Source: Orobanche coerulescens (taxonomy: Eukaryota; Streptophyta; Magnoliopsida; Lamiales; Orobanchaceae). Taken from it: a stretch of DNA of 64,000 nucleotides. Numbering within the stretch: position 1 is the stretch's first letter; each line of letters begins with the position of its first letter. The notes under the pieces are model-generated. The model saw only the letters and a list, made by a program, of their open reading frames with translations, had not been told where the DNA came from and searched no databases. The stretch is taken from NCBI GenBank assembly GCA_033398695.1, contig CM065802.1:153994096-154058095 (forward strand). The letters run 5' to 3'. This document shows positions 21,839 to 34,772 of the stretch, piece after piece. The position numbers were made by a program, and so were the translations under genes.

Positions 21839-22680
21839 ACAACAAAAAAAAGGTTAGAACCTTACCACAACACCTACCAACATTCATGCATTCACATCCA
21901 TAGCTATATATTATACCTATATAACTCTAGCTAGCCAGCCATTAACTCAAGCACAAACAAGTGCCCAGTGCAATAGTACATAGAAAAATAGCAATCTCAC
22001 GAGTCTGTCCTGGTTTATTATTACAAGTATACTTTGGTTTCGTAAAGGTCCAAAGTTGCAGCAAAATTGACTACAACCCAATTAATAAAAATAACTTATG
22101 AACATAAATTAGGCTGCCAGTACAAAATCTCATATGAAAATAAAATTCATGAACAAAATCGATTTCTAGGTTAAGATAACTTGTGGACAAAATCAAGAAT
22201 TAACACCATATTATTATCATCATCACTAGCTAGGGTTTATACCTCCGACACTGACCTTGATTCTTCAAATTTCGGAGATAATATTGAGCGCAGCCCTTCC
22301 ACTCGGCACCGTTTCTTTTGATGTTTGTGAATTCAGTTTTAGGGTTTTGAATATGATGGATTCATTCACTAGTTTAAGTGTTGATTCATAGAATTTCAAC
22401 TGAAAATTCCATGAATCGTCGAGTTCAGCGGGTTTGGCTTTGGTTTTTTGAGAGAGGGGGGTATGGGTGTTGTCAAAAAAAATAGAGAGTGAGAAAAAGA
22501 GCGGGGTACGGGTGTATAATGGGGAGAAAAATATTCCTAACAAAATATAAAAACATTACTATATTATCCGAGTTATTAAAATTATTAATAGAAATTATAG
22601 GAACGTTTTTAGTTTTTATAGTAACCTTTATGGTTAGTATAAATGTTACTATGGCAAAAAATGAAGTGTTGCTAAATTCC

Positions 22681-22695
22681 TGATTTAGTGTAGTG
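22681..22695 (-). repeat. CACTA terminal inverted repeat (surviving end)
   Basis: On the minus strand CACTACACTAAATCA. The following three plus-strand bases (TTA, 22696-22698) would be one copy of the 3-bp target duplication, but the partner end is missing. Confidence 0.8.
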
Positions 22696-23698
22696 TTACT
22701 TCGTATGATGACGAATATGTAAGTGTTCTTTTGATTCTTGGTGTTGCTTGAAGCTTGTTGAGGAATATGATGATATGTGTGTATTGATCGGGTTATGAGT
22801 GAAAATTGATAGGTTAAAGGTTATATAACATATTGGACTATGTTGTCTTGGTGATTATGAACGAGGAGGAATCTTGTTAATCCGTATATGAGATTGATTT
22901 TGGAGTTTAGTATGTTATAATCCTGGTTGTCGGGTTGAATTGATTGTTGATATGATTATCGGATTATGGAATCGTATTGTGGTTATGTATTCGTGATCAA
23001 TTGATTTAGGTTGTTCGGATTTATGTTAAATTGAGATATCGTTGAACCATTGAGTTTGACTGGTTGGTTATGTCGGTTGTCGATTGTTATCGGACTGTTG
23101 TTAATTGATTATTGCAATAGGTTGTGGTACTTGATCATTCATAAGAACCGTGCCTTGCGGTCGAGTTCGAGGATGTTCGTGAATTACTTTGGTCAGGGCC
23201 GAGGAGCTTATAGACGGAGGCAAGGAAATTGGAAACGGCTTCATTATCATCGTATCGGTATCGAGGCAAGTTATTACTTGCTCAGTTTGTAATATTTAAT
23301 GAATGGTTTCAGTTTCATTCATTTATAATTCATATAACAATGATTATAATTGTGAACCCTGGAGATTTGGGATTGTACGTTGTTTTCTGATTTTGGGAAT
23401 TAAATCATAATGTATATGATTAACATTTGTTATTGGTATACTTGGGTATCAAGGATACATTATGGAAAATATGAGGATATGTGTTATCTACAGTCCGTGG
23501 TATTTTGGATCGTCAAACATTGAGAATAATCGTCGGTGATGGTTTTTAACATCGAGATTGCTATGGACTCGGGGCAAATACTCTAATCATTTGTGTCATT
23601 TAGTGTCAATCATGTTGTGATACATTCATGTATTATTGTTGTCAGACATGTCGGTTATGTTGTTATGTGTCGTGCATATGTGTTGTGATTGTTTTTTC

Positions 23699-23945
23699 CA
23701 CCATGTGTTGGTTCGATGGAATCATCATGAGAATCTATAGCTGTGTGCGCTAGATCGTTGGACGAGTACTTCCACCATGTGTTGATCCGACGGGATCATC
23801 ATGGGAATCTATGTTGTGTGCACTGGATCGTTGGATTACCATGTGTTGTTGTTGTGCATATGTATATTGTGGGTTATCCACCACGTGTTGATCTAATATG
23901 ATCATCGTGGGAATCTATATTGTGTGCGCTGGATCGTTGGATTAC
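23699..23945 (+). repeat. Tandem module in the B LTR
   Basis: Three units of about 60-120 bp sharing CCACCATGTGTTG, GGATCATCATGGGAATCTAT and a GCGCTGGATCGTTGGA-type tail. It is similar, in reverse complement, to 6045-6182 in element A. Confidence 0.7.
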
Positions 23946-24916
23946 CATAAGTATATGTTGTTCTTATTGTTATGAGCATATTGATGTTGTCATGTGAGTA
24001 TGCATTTGTAAGTCTTTTGTAGGACCATGTCCGTATGATGTATTGATCTGATCTCGGATTACACTGACATGAATTTTTATGGCATTGCATATCTTGAGGT
24101 ACATTCCATATTTTCTTCTTGGTACTTGTCTGTTGATTGGAAAATCGATTACCATGTTGAGATTTGATGATATTATCCGATGGATTGGGTTAGACACAGT
24201 AGGTATTGTTTTGAGAATCTTGGGTATTGTTTGAGGTACAGTATAGATGTCGTATTTGAGTTCATTGGTAATTGAGAATACGGGATGTGGAATATGGTCA
24301 GGATTATTTTGAGGAGAATTATCACGAGCTAGTAAGGTTATGACAGTAATATTACATTGGTCGTATTACTACTTTGTAATTTCATTGGTATGTAATTATT
24401 GACGTGATGTGATCGTTATCATTGTTGAGTATTATGACTGATCCTGTCGTGGGCTTTATATTTTTAGGTTCTTGGGATATCGAGCTTGTAGCGGTCGTGA
24501 AGAGCTGAGCTTCCCGGAGGATACTTGTAATATCCTAGAATTTCGTTATGATTCTTCGCATTATTTTATCCGAGTTGTACTGTACAGAGTGGGACCGACA
24601 CAGTATGGGTGGATAATTTTGGGAACTGTGACAGTCGTGCCAGTATATCTATAGAGGTTATTTTAATTCTAGGATATTACATGCTTGATATGTTTTTCGA
24701 TGTCGGATATACTGTATGAGTATTTGTACAATTGCCATACTAGGTCGACAGTTGTATTAGAGGTATCGTGCATCGGAAGTATCGTATGAGAATGTTATCG
24801 GAACGAGCATGTGTATTCAGTATGTCGTATGTTCGTATCCAGTATGTCGAGACGGACAGGAACAGTTGGATTTTGGCCAAGTATAGAAGGCCATTGCGTA
24901 CTCTAGCATTAAGGAC

Positions 24917-25270
24917 TTACGTACGTTAAATTACATGATTTACGTACGTTATGCGTAAGGAATTACGTACGTAACAAAGGGATCGGACAGGACCGAGCTG
25001 TGGTCGGCAGGTGGGGCCCGGTGTCGGCATCTTTCGGCGCGGATGTGGATAGGCGAGTAAACCTCGAGCATTACGTACGCTATGCAGGTTGTATTACATA
25101 CGTTAAGAGGGTAAGTTACTGTAGCAAGTCAATGGCTATATTACGTACCCTATGGAGAAAGGATTACGTACGTAAGCAAGTGAACGAAACAGATCAGTGA
25201 GTTCTGGAATCATGTTACGTACGCTATGTTAGATGTGTAGTGTACGCTAGAGAACATTACGTACGTTAAC
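24917..25270 (+). repeat. TTACGTACGTTA palindrome array of the F LTR
   Basis: Repeated 12-bp palindromes TTACGTACGTTA and variants (TTACGTACGCTA, TTACGTACGTAA, TAGTGTACGCTA), ending about 35 bp before the TATA box. Same motif family as the array in B. Confidence 0.88.
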
Positions 25271-25305
25271 GTAGAGTGATAACATATGTAATGAACAATG
25301 GAGTT

Positions 25306-25313
25306 TATAAAAT
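25306..25313 (+). promoter_or_regulatory. TATA box of the F LTR
   Basis: TATAAAAT downstream of the palindrome array. The leader contains CATTTCCTCACG and runs to the donor at 25501. Confidence 0.6.
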
Positions 25314-26825
25314 GAAGTGTGGACTTTCATTTCCTCACGAACCAAAGAGATGTTCCTCTCCATATCCATCCTTCTTCACTTTTAAGTGTGTTCTAGACAC
25401 TTTTAACTTGGTTATGAGCTTGGGAGCATGGATTTGAGGCTTGGATATGAAGATGTTAATGATTCTTGAAGTGTTTAATGTTATTATTCATCTTCAAGAG
25501 GTATGTTGGATAATCCCTCTCTTTATTTTGATGTTGTTGATGTCTTCCTCGTATGGTGATGGTTATGGTACTATTGTTGTGCTTCTTGATGATATATGAG
25601 GTGTATATTAAAGAAGATGATGATTATGATGGGTATATGTTTCAAGTGTTTATGTTTTAGATATGAACATGGAATGTTGATATTTAGAACAAGTGATGAT
25701 GATTATAGATGTTAAGGGATAAGTTATGTGAATGGTGATTTGATCATCCGCATGGTCTTGATGGAATACGAATCGTGATTGTGAATTTGTCAAGAATATT
25801 ATCTTTCTTTGAGGATATGTGTTCATATGAGTCGAATGATCCTAAGTGTAGTTTGGCATGAGATTGATATATATATATATAAACAAGGGATAATCATATC
25901 ATGTTGAATTTAAGTTTGAATGCGGAATTGAATACGTTGATTAAACTCGCTTCGTGCTCGAATCAACTGTTATTGAGAGTACCGGATTATGAGATTGAAT
26001 TGAAGGTATGAATTCAGATTTGTTGGGCATAAGAACATTTGATCCGTACATAGTTGGAATCGAGTATGTTATGAAATCCTTAATATCGAGATGAATTGAT
26101 CGTTGATATGATAATCGGTTTATGGAATCGTAGTATGGTTATGGATTCGTGATTGATTGATGTAGGTTATTTGGATATGTATTTATTCGAGATATTGTGG
26201 AACCATTGTGTTTATTGATCGGTTATATCGGTTGTTGATTGTTATCGAACGTATCGTTAATTGATCATTGCACTAGGTTGCGTTAAGTGACCGTTGATGA
26301 TTAACCGTTTTGCTGCGATTGGAATTGGAGGACGCATGAATCACCTTGGTGGGGGCTGCCGAGCTTGTAGATGAAGACGACGGGATTGGTCACAACTTCA
26401 TCGTATCGGTATCGAGGCAAGTTATGCTTGCTTAGTTCATAATATTTAATAAATGATTTCATTTTCATTTCATTTATGATTCATATAGCAATGGTATCAT
26501 GGAATATGAATTGTCGGGATAATGGTATGTATATTATGCTTGGACTAAGATGTAACCCCCCAAATCCGCTCAGGGATATTACACGACGTAGAACCTTTCC
26601 TCAAGGATCTACCAGGCTGGTAACAACATTGAACATCTCGACAATGCCTTCAAGGCTAAAATGACTCAGTAGACCGATTTGGTCTTTCAATAAATACATA
26701 CAACTCAACCATAACACATGCCAACGCAGAGGTCGAGTACAACACACTCCCGTACAATGGGGAAAGAATACTGCAACGGAAAATAAAAATACAACTAAAC
26801 CAATAGGACATCAACGGGTCCTCGT

Positions 26826-27415
26826 ATGATTAGTATCATTCATCTTTCATCATCCTTCATGCCGGCCCTGTGCTATGCTCCAAAACCTGAATGCAATACA
26901 GACATCCACCCCCCGATTACTCGAGGGTTAGCAAAATTCCACTATTTTGCTAGTGCAAGTACAAAGTGCAAATACGAGCCATACAATTCACATCCCACGA
27001 ATAACAATAACCAGGAATCCTCAAAGATCCAAACGAAACGAAAAGTACTTCCCGAGGCAAGAGTTTGAGAAAAACATTTCAAAACCGAAAAATTACAAAT
27101 CAGTGGAAATAATTTATAAAACAATTTAAAATGCCATCGAGAGTTTTAATAGACAATAATCAAAGCCACTAATCCGACACCATTATCAAACTCTTCAAAA
27201 CACAATAACAAGATTAAATACGGAATACACGATTCCATAACTTTAAACAACAGGGGTATCATCAAAGCCTTCAACGTTCAAAATAATCAAACCATAATCA
27301 ATTCCCAAAACACACCATTCACAAAACACATACGCATTTTAAAAGAGAGCCTTTAACGAGGCCAAAACAAATCCTTTGAAAATTCATTTGTAAATAACCA
27401 AATAAACACACCAAG
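26826..27415 (-). repeat. Partial duplication inside the 3' LTR of G
   Basis: About 590 bp. Its left part repeats 27420-27740 and its right part repeats 28247-28490; about 510 bp between these blocks are skipped. The 5' LTR of G has only one copy. Confidence 0.85.
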
Positions 27416-29339
27416 ACTTGATTACTATCATTCATCTTTCATCCTTCATGCCGGACCTGTGCTATGCTCCAAAACTTGAATGCAATACAGACATCCACCC
27501 CCGATTACTCGGGGGTTTGCAAAATTCCACTATTTTGCTAGTGAAAGTACAAAGTGCAAATACGAGCCATACAATTCACATCCCACGAATAACAATAACC
27601 AGGAATCCTCAAAGATCTAAACGAAACGAAAAGTACTTCCCGAGGCAAGAGTTTGAGAAAAACATTCCAAAACCGAAAGATCACAAATCAGTGGAAATAA
27701 TTTATAAAACAATTTAAAATGCCATCGAGAGTTTTAATAGAAAACAATTTAGGATTATCAAATCCTACTTTTCAAAACCCAAAAGACGAAAGGGGTCACC
27801 GCCCCAAAGGTTTACTTTCCATAAAATAACCTTTACCAAACCGTTGGGATTTTAGCCCCAATTTCTCATCAACTCACAGTATACGAGAACGATAACAAGG
27901 TTCGTTTCCAACATCAAAATTCCACAATTAAAGGATTTAACCTATACAACCAAATACTCTAGTGCCATCCTAGCCAAGTAGGCCAAACGAACAACTTACC
28001 TCTTACACACTTAGTCAATACATGCAATCATGAAAACCGTTCAAAAGCACTCATTTCTGGAAATGCCATAATCAAATCACATTTGTCAAATACACCACAA
28101 TTAACCGTGGATCCACCCCTCCGTGGACCCCTACCGAGACCCTGTCGGATCTAACCCGTAGTGAGCATACACACACACACGTTACTCATGCAATACTAAT
28201 ATGCTAAGAATGTAAGTTCATGAAGAATACTCACTAGAGATGGCCACTAATCCGACACCATTATCAAACTCTTCAAAACATAATAACAAGATTAAATACG
28301 GAATACACGATTCCATAACTTTAAACAACAGGGGTATCATCAAAGCCTTCAACGTTCAAAATAATCAAACCATAATCAATTCCCAAAACACACCGTTCAC
28401 AAAACACACACGCATTTTGAAAGAGAGCCTTTAACGAGGCCAAAACAAATCCTTTGAAAATTCATTTGTAAATAACCAAACAAACACACCAAGACGACCA
28501 CCGATCATCATATTCACAAAACGAGAAGCGTATGAACAAGGTACTTGCCTAGGAACCACGTTCGTAACAAGACAACGGATGGAAAAGCGGTCGAATAGCC
28601 TCGAACTCCCGAACACTATTAAGAATGCGATAGCACCGAAATTACTACGGGAAAACACCACACGAATCATCAATCACCAACGGAATTCAACATCGGAATC
28701 ATCGAACACCTATAATCCTCCGTAAGGAACAACAAAACATGATTACAACGAGAATCAAGGCCAAAACAACGAAAATCCCAACAAACTAACGAACGGAACT
28801 CATTCGAGCATTTAATCGAACATTAAATGTTCGAGACCCTCCAAGAACAAAGAAATCACCCCTCGGGTCGAACGAATCAAAGATACGAGTATACAATCCA
28901 TATAACATGTTCAAAACAACGTTTATACAACAATTAATTGAACAAAAATGGATTGGAATAGAAATCAAAAGGAAAATCCCCAAAATCTTCAAAAACAAGG
29001 GTTCAAGTCAAAATACTTTGATTCGTCGAAAAACAAGGATTAGATGTTGTTAAACACATGAATAATACTAAGATTAATCATACCCATCATGGATTAATCA
29101 ACAATACGGAACGAATCGGACAAAATCCCAAAAACCCCAAAATTCAAGAAACTAGGGTTCTAAGAAAGATTACCTTGATTCGCTGGATCAAATGATGATA
29201 TAGGATGATCAATCAATGATATGAACTCAAGAACTTCATGGATATGTTTTTCAACAACATGGCTCCACCCCCAAGAAGTCTCCAGCCACGGAAGAGGAAG
29301 AATGAAGTGAGAAAATGGTGAAGAAAACGTCTGCCCGAC

Positions 29340-29347
29340 CATATATA
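29340..29347 (-). promoter_or_regulatory. TATA box of the 3' LTR of G
   Basis: TATATATG on the minus strand, about 10 bp from the GCACGAGC array. Confidence 0.55.
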
Positions 29348-29356
29348 CTGCCCAGC

Positions 29357-29484
29357 GACGCACGAGTAGGCACGCACGAGCGGCCGGTCGTGCGCCGGGT
29401 CGTGCGCGCCCACTGCCAGCAAACTGCCAGGACGCACGAGCACCGGATCATGCGCGCAGCTCGTGCGCCACGCTCGTGCGCGCC
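29357..29484 (-). repeat. GCACGAGC/GCTCGTGC inverted array (3' LTR of G)
   Basis: Alternating GCACGAGC and TCGTGCGC units on both strands, GC-rich, upstream of the TATA box on the minus strand. It is shorter than in the 5' LTR. Confidence 0.85.
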
Positions 29485-30020
29485 TGGCAGGTCCCTGCCG
29501 CACGTGGCCGGCCAGTGCCTAGCCGCAAAGACTCGACGTCTCGAATCCCCGAAAACGCTCGAAACGAACACGACGAAATGCTCTCAGACAACAACATCGA
29601 TTCGAAAAGAAATACCATGCAACAATTTATCGCACGTGACCAAGAAAAGGGTCGAGACAACAAATACAGATACGGATACCCATAACTTTGGGTAAATTAC
29701 AAAATGGCACAAAACGCCCGAAAATCACGATACGTGATCGAATAACCAAAACGAAGTTCACAACACGTCTAACAAAGTTAAATGCACTTACGGGAAACTC
29801 GAAACAGCAGTTTCGAACGAGATTCGCAAGAATCGAAGTCAAGTGCGGAAAAGTAGCCAAAAATCACGGAACTCAACAAAACGACACCGAAACGAACTCG
29901 GATGACAAAATGTGCAGAATTAATCATTCTAGGAATGACGAAACGGTCATGAGCGAGTCATCAAAATGGACTTTCGCCGAAAAAAAGAAATTACCGGAAA
30001 TCGAAATTACGGGTATTACA

Positions 30021-32378
30021 CACTACCCTCCTTAAAAGAAGTTTCGTCACGAAACTTAAAACAAGTAGGGAGAAGCAATATCCCGCCAGGAAAACTCAAC
30101 GAGATACACAAGAAACGCATAACTTACGCCCATCGGCGAAACGTTACAAGCAACGCAAAGGAATATACGGCGTGAAAACACGCTCCACGACGACCAACAC
30201 AACGCCACCGGTAGAAGCGTAATAAAACCAACAAGTGACAAGCGTGATCAAACAGATAATACAATTAAGTCAATTATCTGAACAACCACAAAACACAACG
30301 AACGAAAATCAACACGATTGACCAACCCAACGGTACATCAATCAAAACGCGAGCCAATCGCTGAACAAATACGGAATTCCACCGCCCAATGGTTGGAAGA
30401 TCAAAAACGAGACTAATTTCCCGAACTTAAGGGAATTACAAAGGAGCCTGAACGTTCAACAATCACGACACGAGATCAACAAAAACCGAACAATCAAACG
30501 ATCGAGACAACAAAAATCGAATAATCATGTTCGAATCACGAAGAATAATAAAATTCAAACAACAACTCCCAGGTTCACGTCTCGGCTCGAGACAATATAT
30601 GTTCTGGTGAAAACAACAAGATGTGCATTCCCATAAGATCCACAGGAAAGGGAATAGCAATTGAAAAGTCACAACGACAAACGAGTTATTCCGAAATAAT
30701 ACCACACTCGTTTGATCAACAAAAGCAAGGGGCAGGACAAGCTCAGAAAATGTCAACGAACATAAACGAGTCGATAGAGTCGAAATACAGAAGTTCAAAA
30801 TCCGATCCACTTCGAATAGAAGAGTTAATAGAACCAAATGATGTCACTTCCGAACAAGGTTCACAAGAATCGAACCGAACTCGAAAAAGTCACAGCGATA
30901 ACCAGATCGACCCAAAACAAGATCACAACTCATTCGAACGATGAAACCGAAATACAGAACGAGTTCAGAAAGTATCAACGAACACGAGCGAGTTGAAAGA
31001 ATGGAGAAAGAGAAAATACAGAAGTCAAAATAGTACGGGTATTACCTTCGATCTCGTCCACAAAATTCACAAAAACGGAAGCAAGGTAACAATACATTAA
31101 ACAACCGACACATAACGGAATAATCACCGATGCACACGGTTATACCAAACCAAGCTCTAACAGTTCGCACATGCGCGATAATGCAGAAATCACCACGGGG
31201 CGACAACATTCAATACCAACATCCCACCTCTCACAGAGGGCTAACACAACAAATGTGTGGAAAACGACTCCACGCTCACACTGCCAATTCGACCACAACT
31301 CATAGGGCCAACATCCTAACAATAACGCTAACGTCACATATACATTCCTGGACCGCAAATAGAAACGATAGGTTTTAAAAACGAAAACCACTTTCGAAAA
31401 TAATTTGAACACACTAGTTGATCTCGAGTATCATATATAAAAAGGAGTAGTACAAACATCGTCATCCGGACTTTGGAGAACCATTTCACATTGATAAAAA
31501 TGAGGACACTTTCTCTTAGTGAAAAATTTTCAGAATATTCGACCCTCGGGTCTAAGTAAAAGTGTTTCTAAAACAATGAAAATATCTCAAAACATTTTGG
31601 TCCTCGAGGTAGAAGAATTTTGAAACATATTATGGCACCTTGGATGTACCACAAGAAAATAATTCATTTTAAAAGTACGTCTCGAAATTTATTTTCTAAG
31701 ATACTCAAGGTTTTCAAAGATAATTCAATGGGCTAGAATGCCCAAAAATTTCAGGTAATTAAATGGAACATTATAACGCCGTGGGACCCACGCCAGAACC
31801 CACCAGGCTAAAAATCATTTACAAAAACGTCAAAAAGGCCGATGACGGTAACATTTCAAAAACTTACAAAAGCCATTTACAAAATACTAAATACCGTCAT
31901 AAGAATTTCGCCAAAAGGATCAAGGCCATAATGCCACAAACTCGGTTAAGGGAATCGGTTTTCGAAATAAAACTCAGTCGGTAAAATACCAAAAGCCATT
32001 ACAAAAGAACTCACGCAGCGCATAAAAGAATTAAAGTCAAACATGCACAATCCAGCAACACTACTACTCATATGAATGAAATATGAGGGTCAAATAACCA
32101 CATATCAAGAAATCAAAATCCATAAGAGGATTCCGTCACTTAACAAATAATCATAAAAATAGCTCGTGTCACACGAGGCACAACACAAAGAAGGGAGACT
32201 TACATCCACAGGTCGCACAAAGATGATGATCGCCCCACGATACTAATCACGACCAACAAACTCAGACGACGCGTCGCAACACGACTCAGTCAGATAAAAT
32301 CCGACGAGACAAAAACTCAACAGACACCACTAAACCCGACAGCCTAGGTTTCCACAACCTAAGCTCCGATACCATTTA
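30021..32378 (-). other. Non-coding interior of element G
   Basis: The polypurine tract lies at 30021-30040 (minus strand CTTCTTTTAAGGAGGGTAGTG). No frame matches gag or pol; the longest open stretches (about 124 codons) are low-complexity. 31700-31985 resembles, on the minus strand, the end of B/F-type LTRs (CCGTCATCGGCC, AGCCTGGTGGGTTC), so an LTR-like block is embedded in the interior, as in element B. Confidence 0.6.
32362..32374 (-). other. Primer binding site (Met-tRNA type), element G
   Basis: TGGTATCGGAGCT on the minus strand, four bases from the 5' LTR. One mismatch to TGGTATCAGAGC, shared with element F. Confidence 0.85.
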
Positions 32379-32639
32379 TGTAACACCCCCAAATCTGCTT
32401 AGGGATATTACACGACGTAGAACCTTTCGTCAAGGATCTACCAGGCTGGTAACAACATTGACCATCTCGACAATGCCTTCAAGGCTAAAATGACTCAGTA
32501 GACCGATTTGGTCTTTCAATAAATACATACAACTCAACCATAACACATGCCCACGCAGGGGTCGAGTACAACACACTCCCGTATGATTAGTATCATTCAT
32601 CTTTCATCCTTCATGCCGGTCCTGTGCTATGCTCCAAAA

Positions 32640-34412
32640 CTTGAATGCAATACAGACATCCACCCCCGATTACTCGGGGGTTTGCAAAATTCCACTATTT
32701 TGCTAGTGAAAGTACAAAGTGCAAATACGAGCCATACAATTCACATCCCACGAATAACAATAACCAGGAATCCTCAAAGATCTAAACGAAACGAAAAGTA
32801 CTTCCCGAGGCAAGAGTTTGAGAAAAACATTCTAAAACCGAAAGATCACAAATCAGTGGAAATAATTTATAAAACAATTTAAAATGCCATCGAGAGTTTT
32901 AATAGAAAACAATTTAGGATTATCAAATCCTACTTTTCAAAACCCAAAAGACGAAAGGGGTCACCGCCCCAAAGGTTTACTTTCCGTAAAATAACCTTTA
33001 CCAAACCGTTGGGATTTTAGCCCCAATTTCTCATCAACTCACAGTATACGAGAACGATAACAAGGTTCGTTTCCAACATCAAAACTCCACAATTAAAGGA
33101 TTTAACCTATACAACAAAATACTCTAGTGCCATCCTAGCCAAATAGGCCAAACGAACAACTTACCTCTTACACACTTAGTCAATACATGAAATCATGAAA
33201 ACCGTTCAAAAGCACTCATTTCCGGAAATGCCATAATCAAATCACATTTGTGAAATACACCACAATTAACCGTGGATCCACCCCTCCGTGGACCCCTACC
33301 GAGACCCCATCGGATCTAACCCATAGTGGTTAAAAGCAAGCTTGCGGATCCATCCCTCCGTGGACCCCTACCGAGACCCCATCGGATCTAACCCGTAGTG
33401 AGCATACACACACACACACGTTACTCATGCAACACTAATATGCTAAGAATGTAAGTTCATTAAGAATACTCACTAGAGATGGCCACTAATCCGACACCAT
33501 TATCAAACTCTTCAAAACACAATAACAAGATTAAATACGGAATACACGATTCCATAACTTTAAACAACAGGGGTATCATCAAAGCCTTCAACGTTCAAAA
33601 TAATCAAACCATAATCAATTCCCAAAACACACCATTCACAAAACACATACGCATTTTGAAAGAGAGCCTTTAACGAGGCCAAAACAAATCCTTTGAAAAT
33701 TCATTTGTAAATAACCAAATAAACACACCAAGACGACCACCGATCATCATATTCACAAAACGAGAAGCGTATGAACAAGGTACTTGCCTAGGAACCACGT
33801 TCGTAACAAGGCGACGGATGGAAAAGCGGTCGAATAGCCTCGAACTCCCGAACACTATTAAGAACGCGATAGCACCGAAATTACTACGGGAAAACACCAC
33901 ACGAATCATCAATCACCAACGGAATTCAACATCGGAATCATCGAACACCTATAATCCTCCGTAAGGAACAACAAAACATGATTACAACGAGAATCAAGGC
34001 CAAAACAACGAAAATCCCAACAAACTAACGAAGGGAACTCATTCGAGCATTTAATCGAACATTAAATGTTCGAGACCCTCCAAGAACAAAGAAATCACCC
34101 CTCGGGTCGAACGAATCAAAGATACGAGTATCCAATCCGTAGAACATGTTCAAAACAACGTTTATACAACAATTAATTGAACAAAAATGGATTGGAATAG
34201 AAATCAAAAGGAAAATCCCCAACATCTTAAAAAACAAGGGTTCAAGTCAAAATACTTTGATTCGTCGAAAAACAAGGATTAGATGTTGTTAAACACATGA
34301 ATAATACTAAGATTAATCATACCCATCATGGATTAATCAACAATACGGAACGAATCGGACAAAAACCCCAAAACCCCAAAATTCAAGAAACTAGGGTTCT
34401 AAGAAAGATTAC
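32640..34412 (-). other. Candidate intron within the LTR of G
   Basis: On the minus strand the donor is GAATCAAG|GTAATCTTTC at 34413/34412. The acceptor is CTGTATTGCATTCAAG|TTTT at 32640 (the 3' LTR copy near 26887 reads CATTCAG|GTTTT). Length 1773 nt. Confidence 0.38.
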
Positions 34413-34578
34413 CTTGATTCGCTGGATCAAAGGATGATATAGGATGATCAATCAATGATATGAACTCAAGAGCTTCATGGATATGTTGTTCAACAACATG
34501 GCTCCACGCCCAAGAAGTCTCCAGCCGCGGAAGAGGAAGAATGAAGTGAGAAAATGGAGAAGAAAACGTCTGCCCGAC

Positions 34579-34586
34579 CATATATA
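34579..34586 (-). promoter_or_regulatory. TATA box of the 5' LTR of G
   Basis: TATATATG on the minus strand, about 10 bp downstream of the array. Confidence 0.58.
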
Positions 34587-34596
34587 CTGCCCAGCT

Positions 34597-34772
34597 ACGC
34601 ACGAGCAGGCACGCACGAGCGATCGGTCGTGCGCCGGGTCGTGCGCGCCCACTGCCAGCAAACTTCCGGGACGCACGAGCACTGAGCACGAGCACTCGCT
34701 CGTGCGTGTGTGGTCAGGGCCGCACGAGTACCGGATCGTGCGCGCAGCTCGTGCGCCACGCTCGTGCGTGCC
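34597..34772 (-). repeat. GCACGAGC/GCTCGTGC inverted array (5' LTR of G)
   Basis: Units GCACGAGC, CTCGTGCG and TCGTGCGC in both orientations. An additional block near 34678-34733 (GAGCACTGAGCACGAGCACT) is missing from the 3' LTR. Confidence 0.87.

Larger units (their letters stand above)
16525..22695 (-). mobile_element. Truncated CACTA (En/Spm) transposon
   Basis: A minus-strand DNA transposon. Its 5' terminus is at 22695 and reads CACTACACTAAATCAGG inward on the minus strand, the typical CACTA end. Inside are a TNP2-type transposase (about 21838-17968) and a second gene (about 17690-16525). The left side has no matching terminus: coding sequence of the second gene runs directly into B LTR sequence near 16525, so the 3' end of the transposon is lost. 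Sequence after 22695 resumes the B LTR. Confidence 0.87.
16177..24467 (+). other. Candidate intron within the B LTR (contains the CACTA element)
   Basis: Donor ATACAAG|GTAACATTC at 16176/16177 and acceptor CTTTATATTTTTAG|GTTC at 24467/24468. Without the CACTA insertion the interval is about 2.1 kb. The acceptor context is nearly identical to that of F at 37459. Confidence 0.35.
7882..24525 (+). mobile_element. Element B: non-coding Tekay-like LTR element, nested and truncated
   Basis: A plus-strand element. The 5' LTR survives only as its last 326 bp (7882-8207) to the right of element A. Then come a Met-tRNA primer site, a 2.2 kb interior without a usable ORF, a polypurine tract and a 3' LTR starting at 10393. 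The 3' LTR is interrupted by element C and by a CACTA transposon, and it stops at 24525 where element F begins. The LTRs are related to those of F. With no gag or pol it is non-autonomous (a LARD-like structure), relying on proteins made in trans. Confidence 0.8.
10393..24525 (+). repeat. 3' LTR of element B, interrupted
   Basis: The LTR occupies 10393-10955, 15774-16525 and 22696-24525, about 3.1 kb in total, interrupted by C and the CACTA element. It starts TGTAATATTCTGAAATTC, has a palindrome array split by C, a TATA box at 15945-15952, a leader, a candidate splice pair (16177 and 24467) and a tandem module near 23699-23945. It is cut off at 24525; by comparison with F about 400 bp are missing. 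Confidence 0.75.
26551..30020 (-). repeat. 3' LTR of element G (with internal duplication)
   Basis: 3470 bp, about 540 bp longer than its partner. A partial extra copy at about 26826-27415 repeats material of 27418-28490 with an internal gap: after TTTTAATAG it jumps to CCACTAATCCGACACC. Confidence 0.9.

Noticed and set aside
29213..29571. Overlapping frames on both strands near 29200-29700 and 34450-35000
   Set aside because: They arise from the GC-rich inverted array in the G LTR. No family resemblance, and the frames differ between the two LTR copies.
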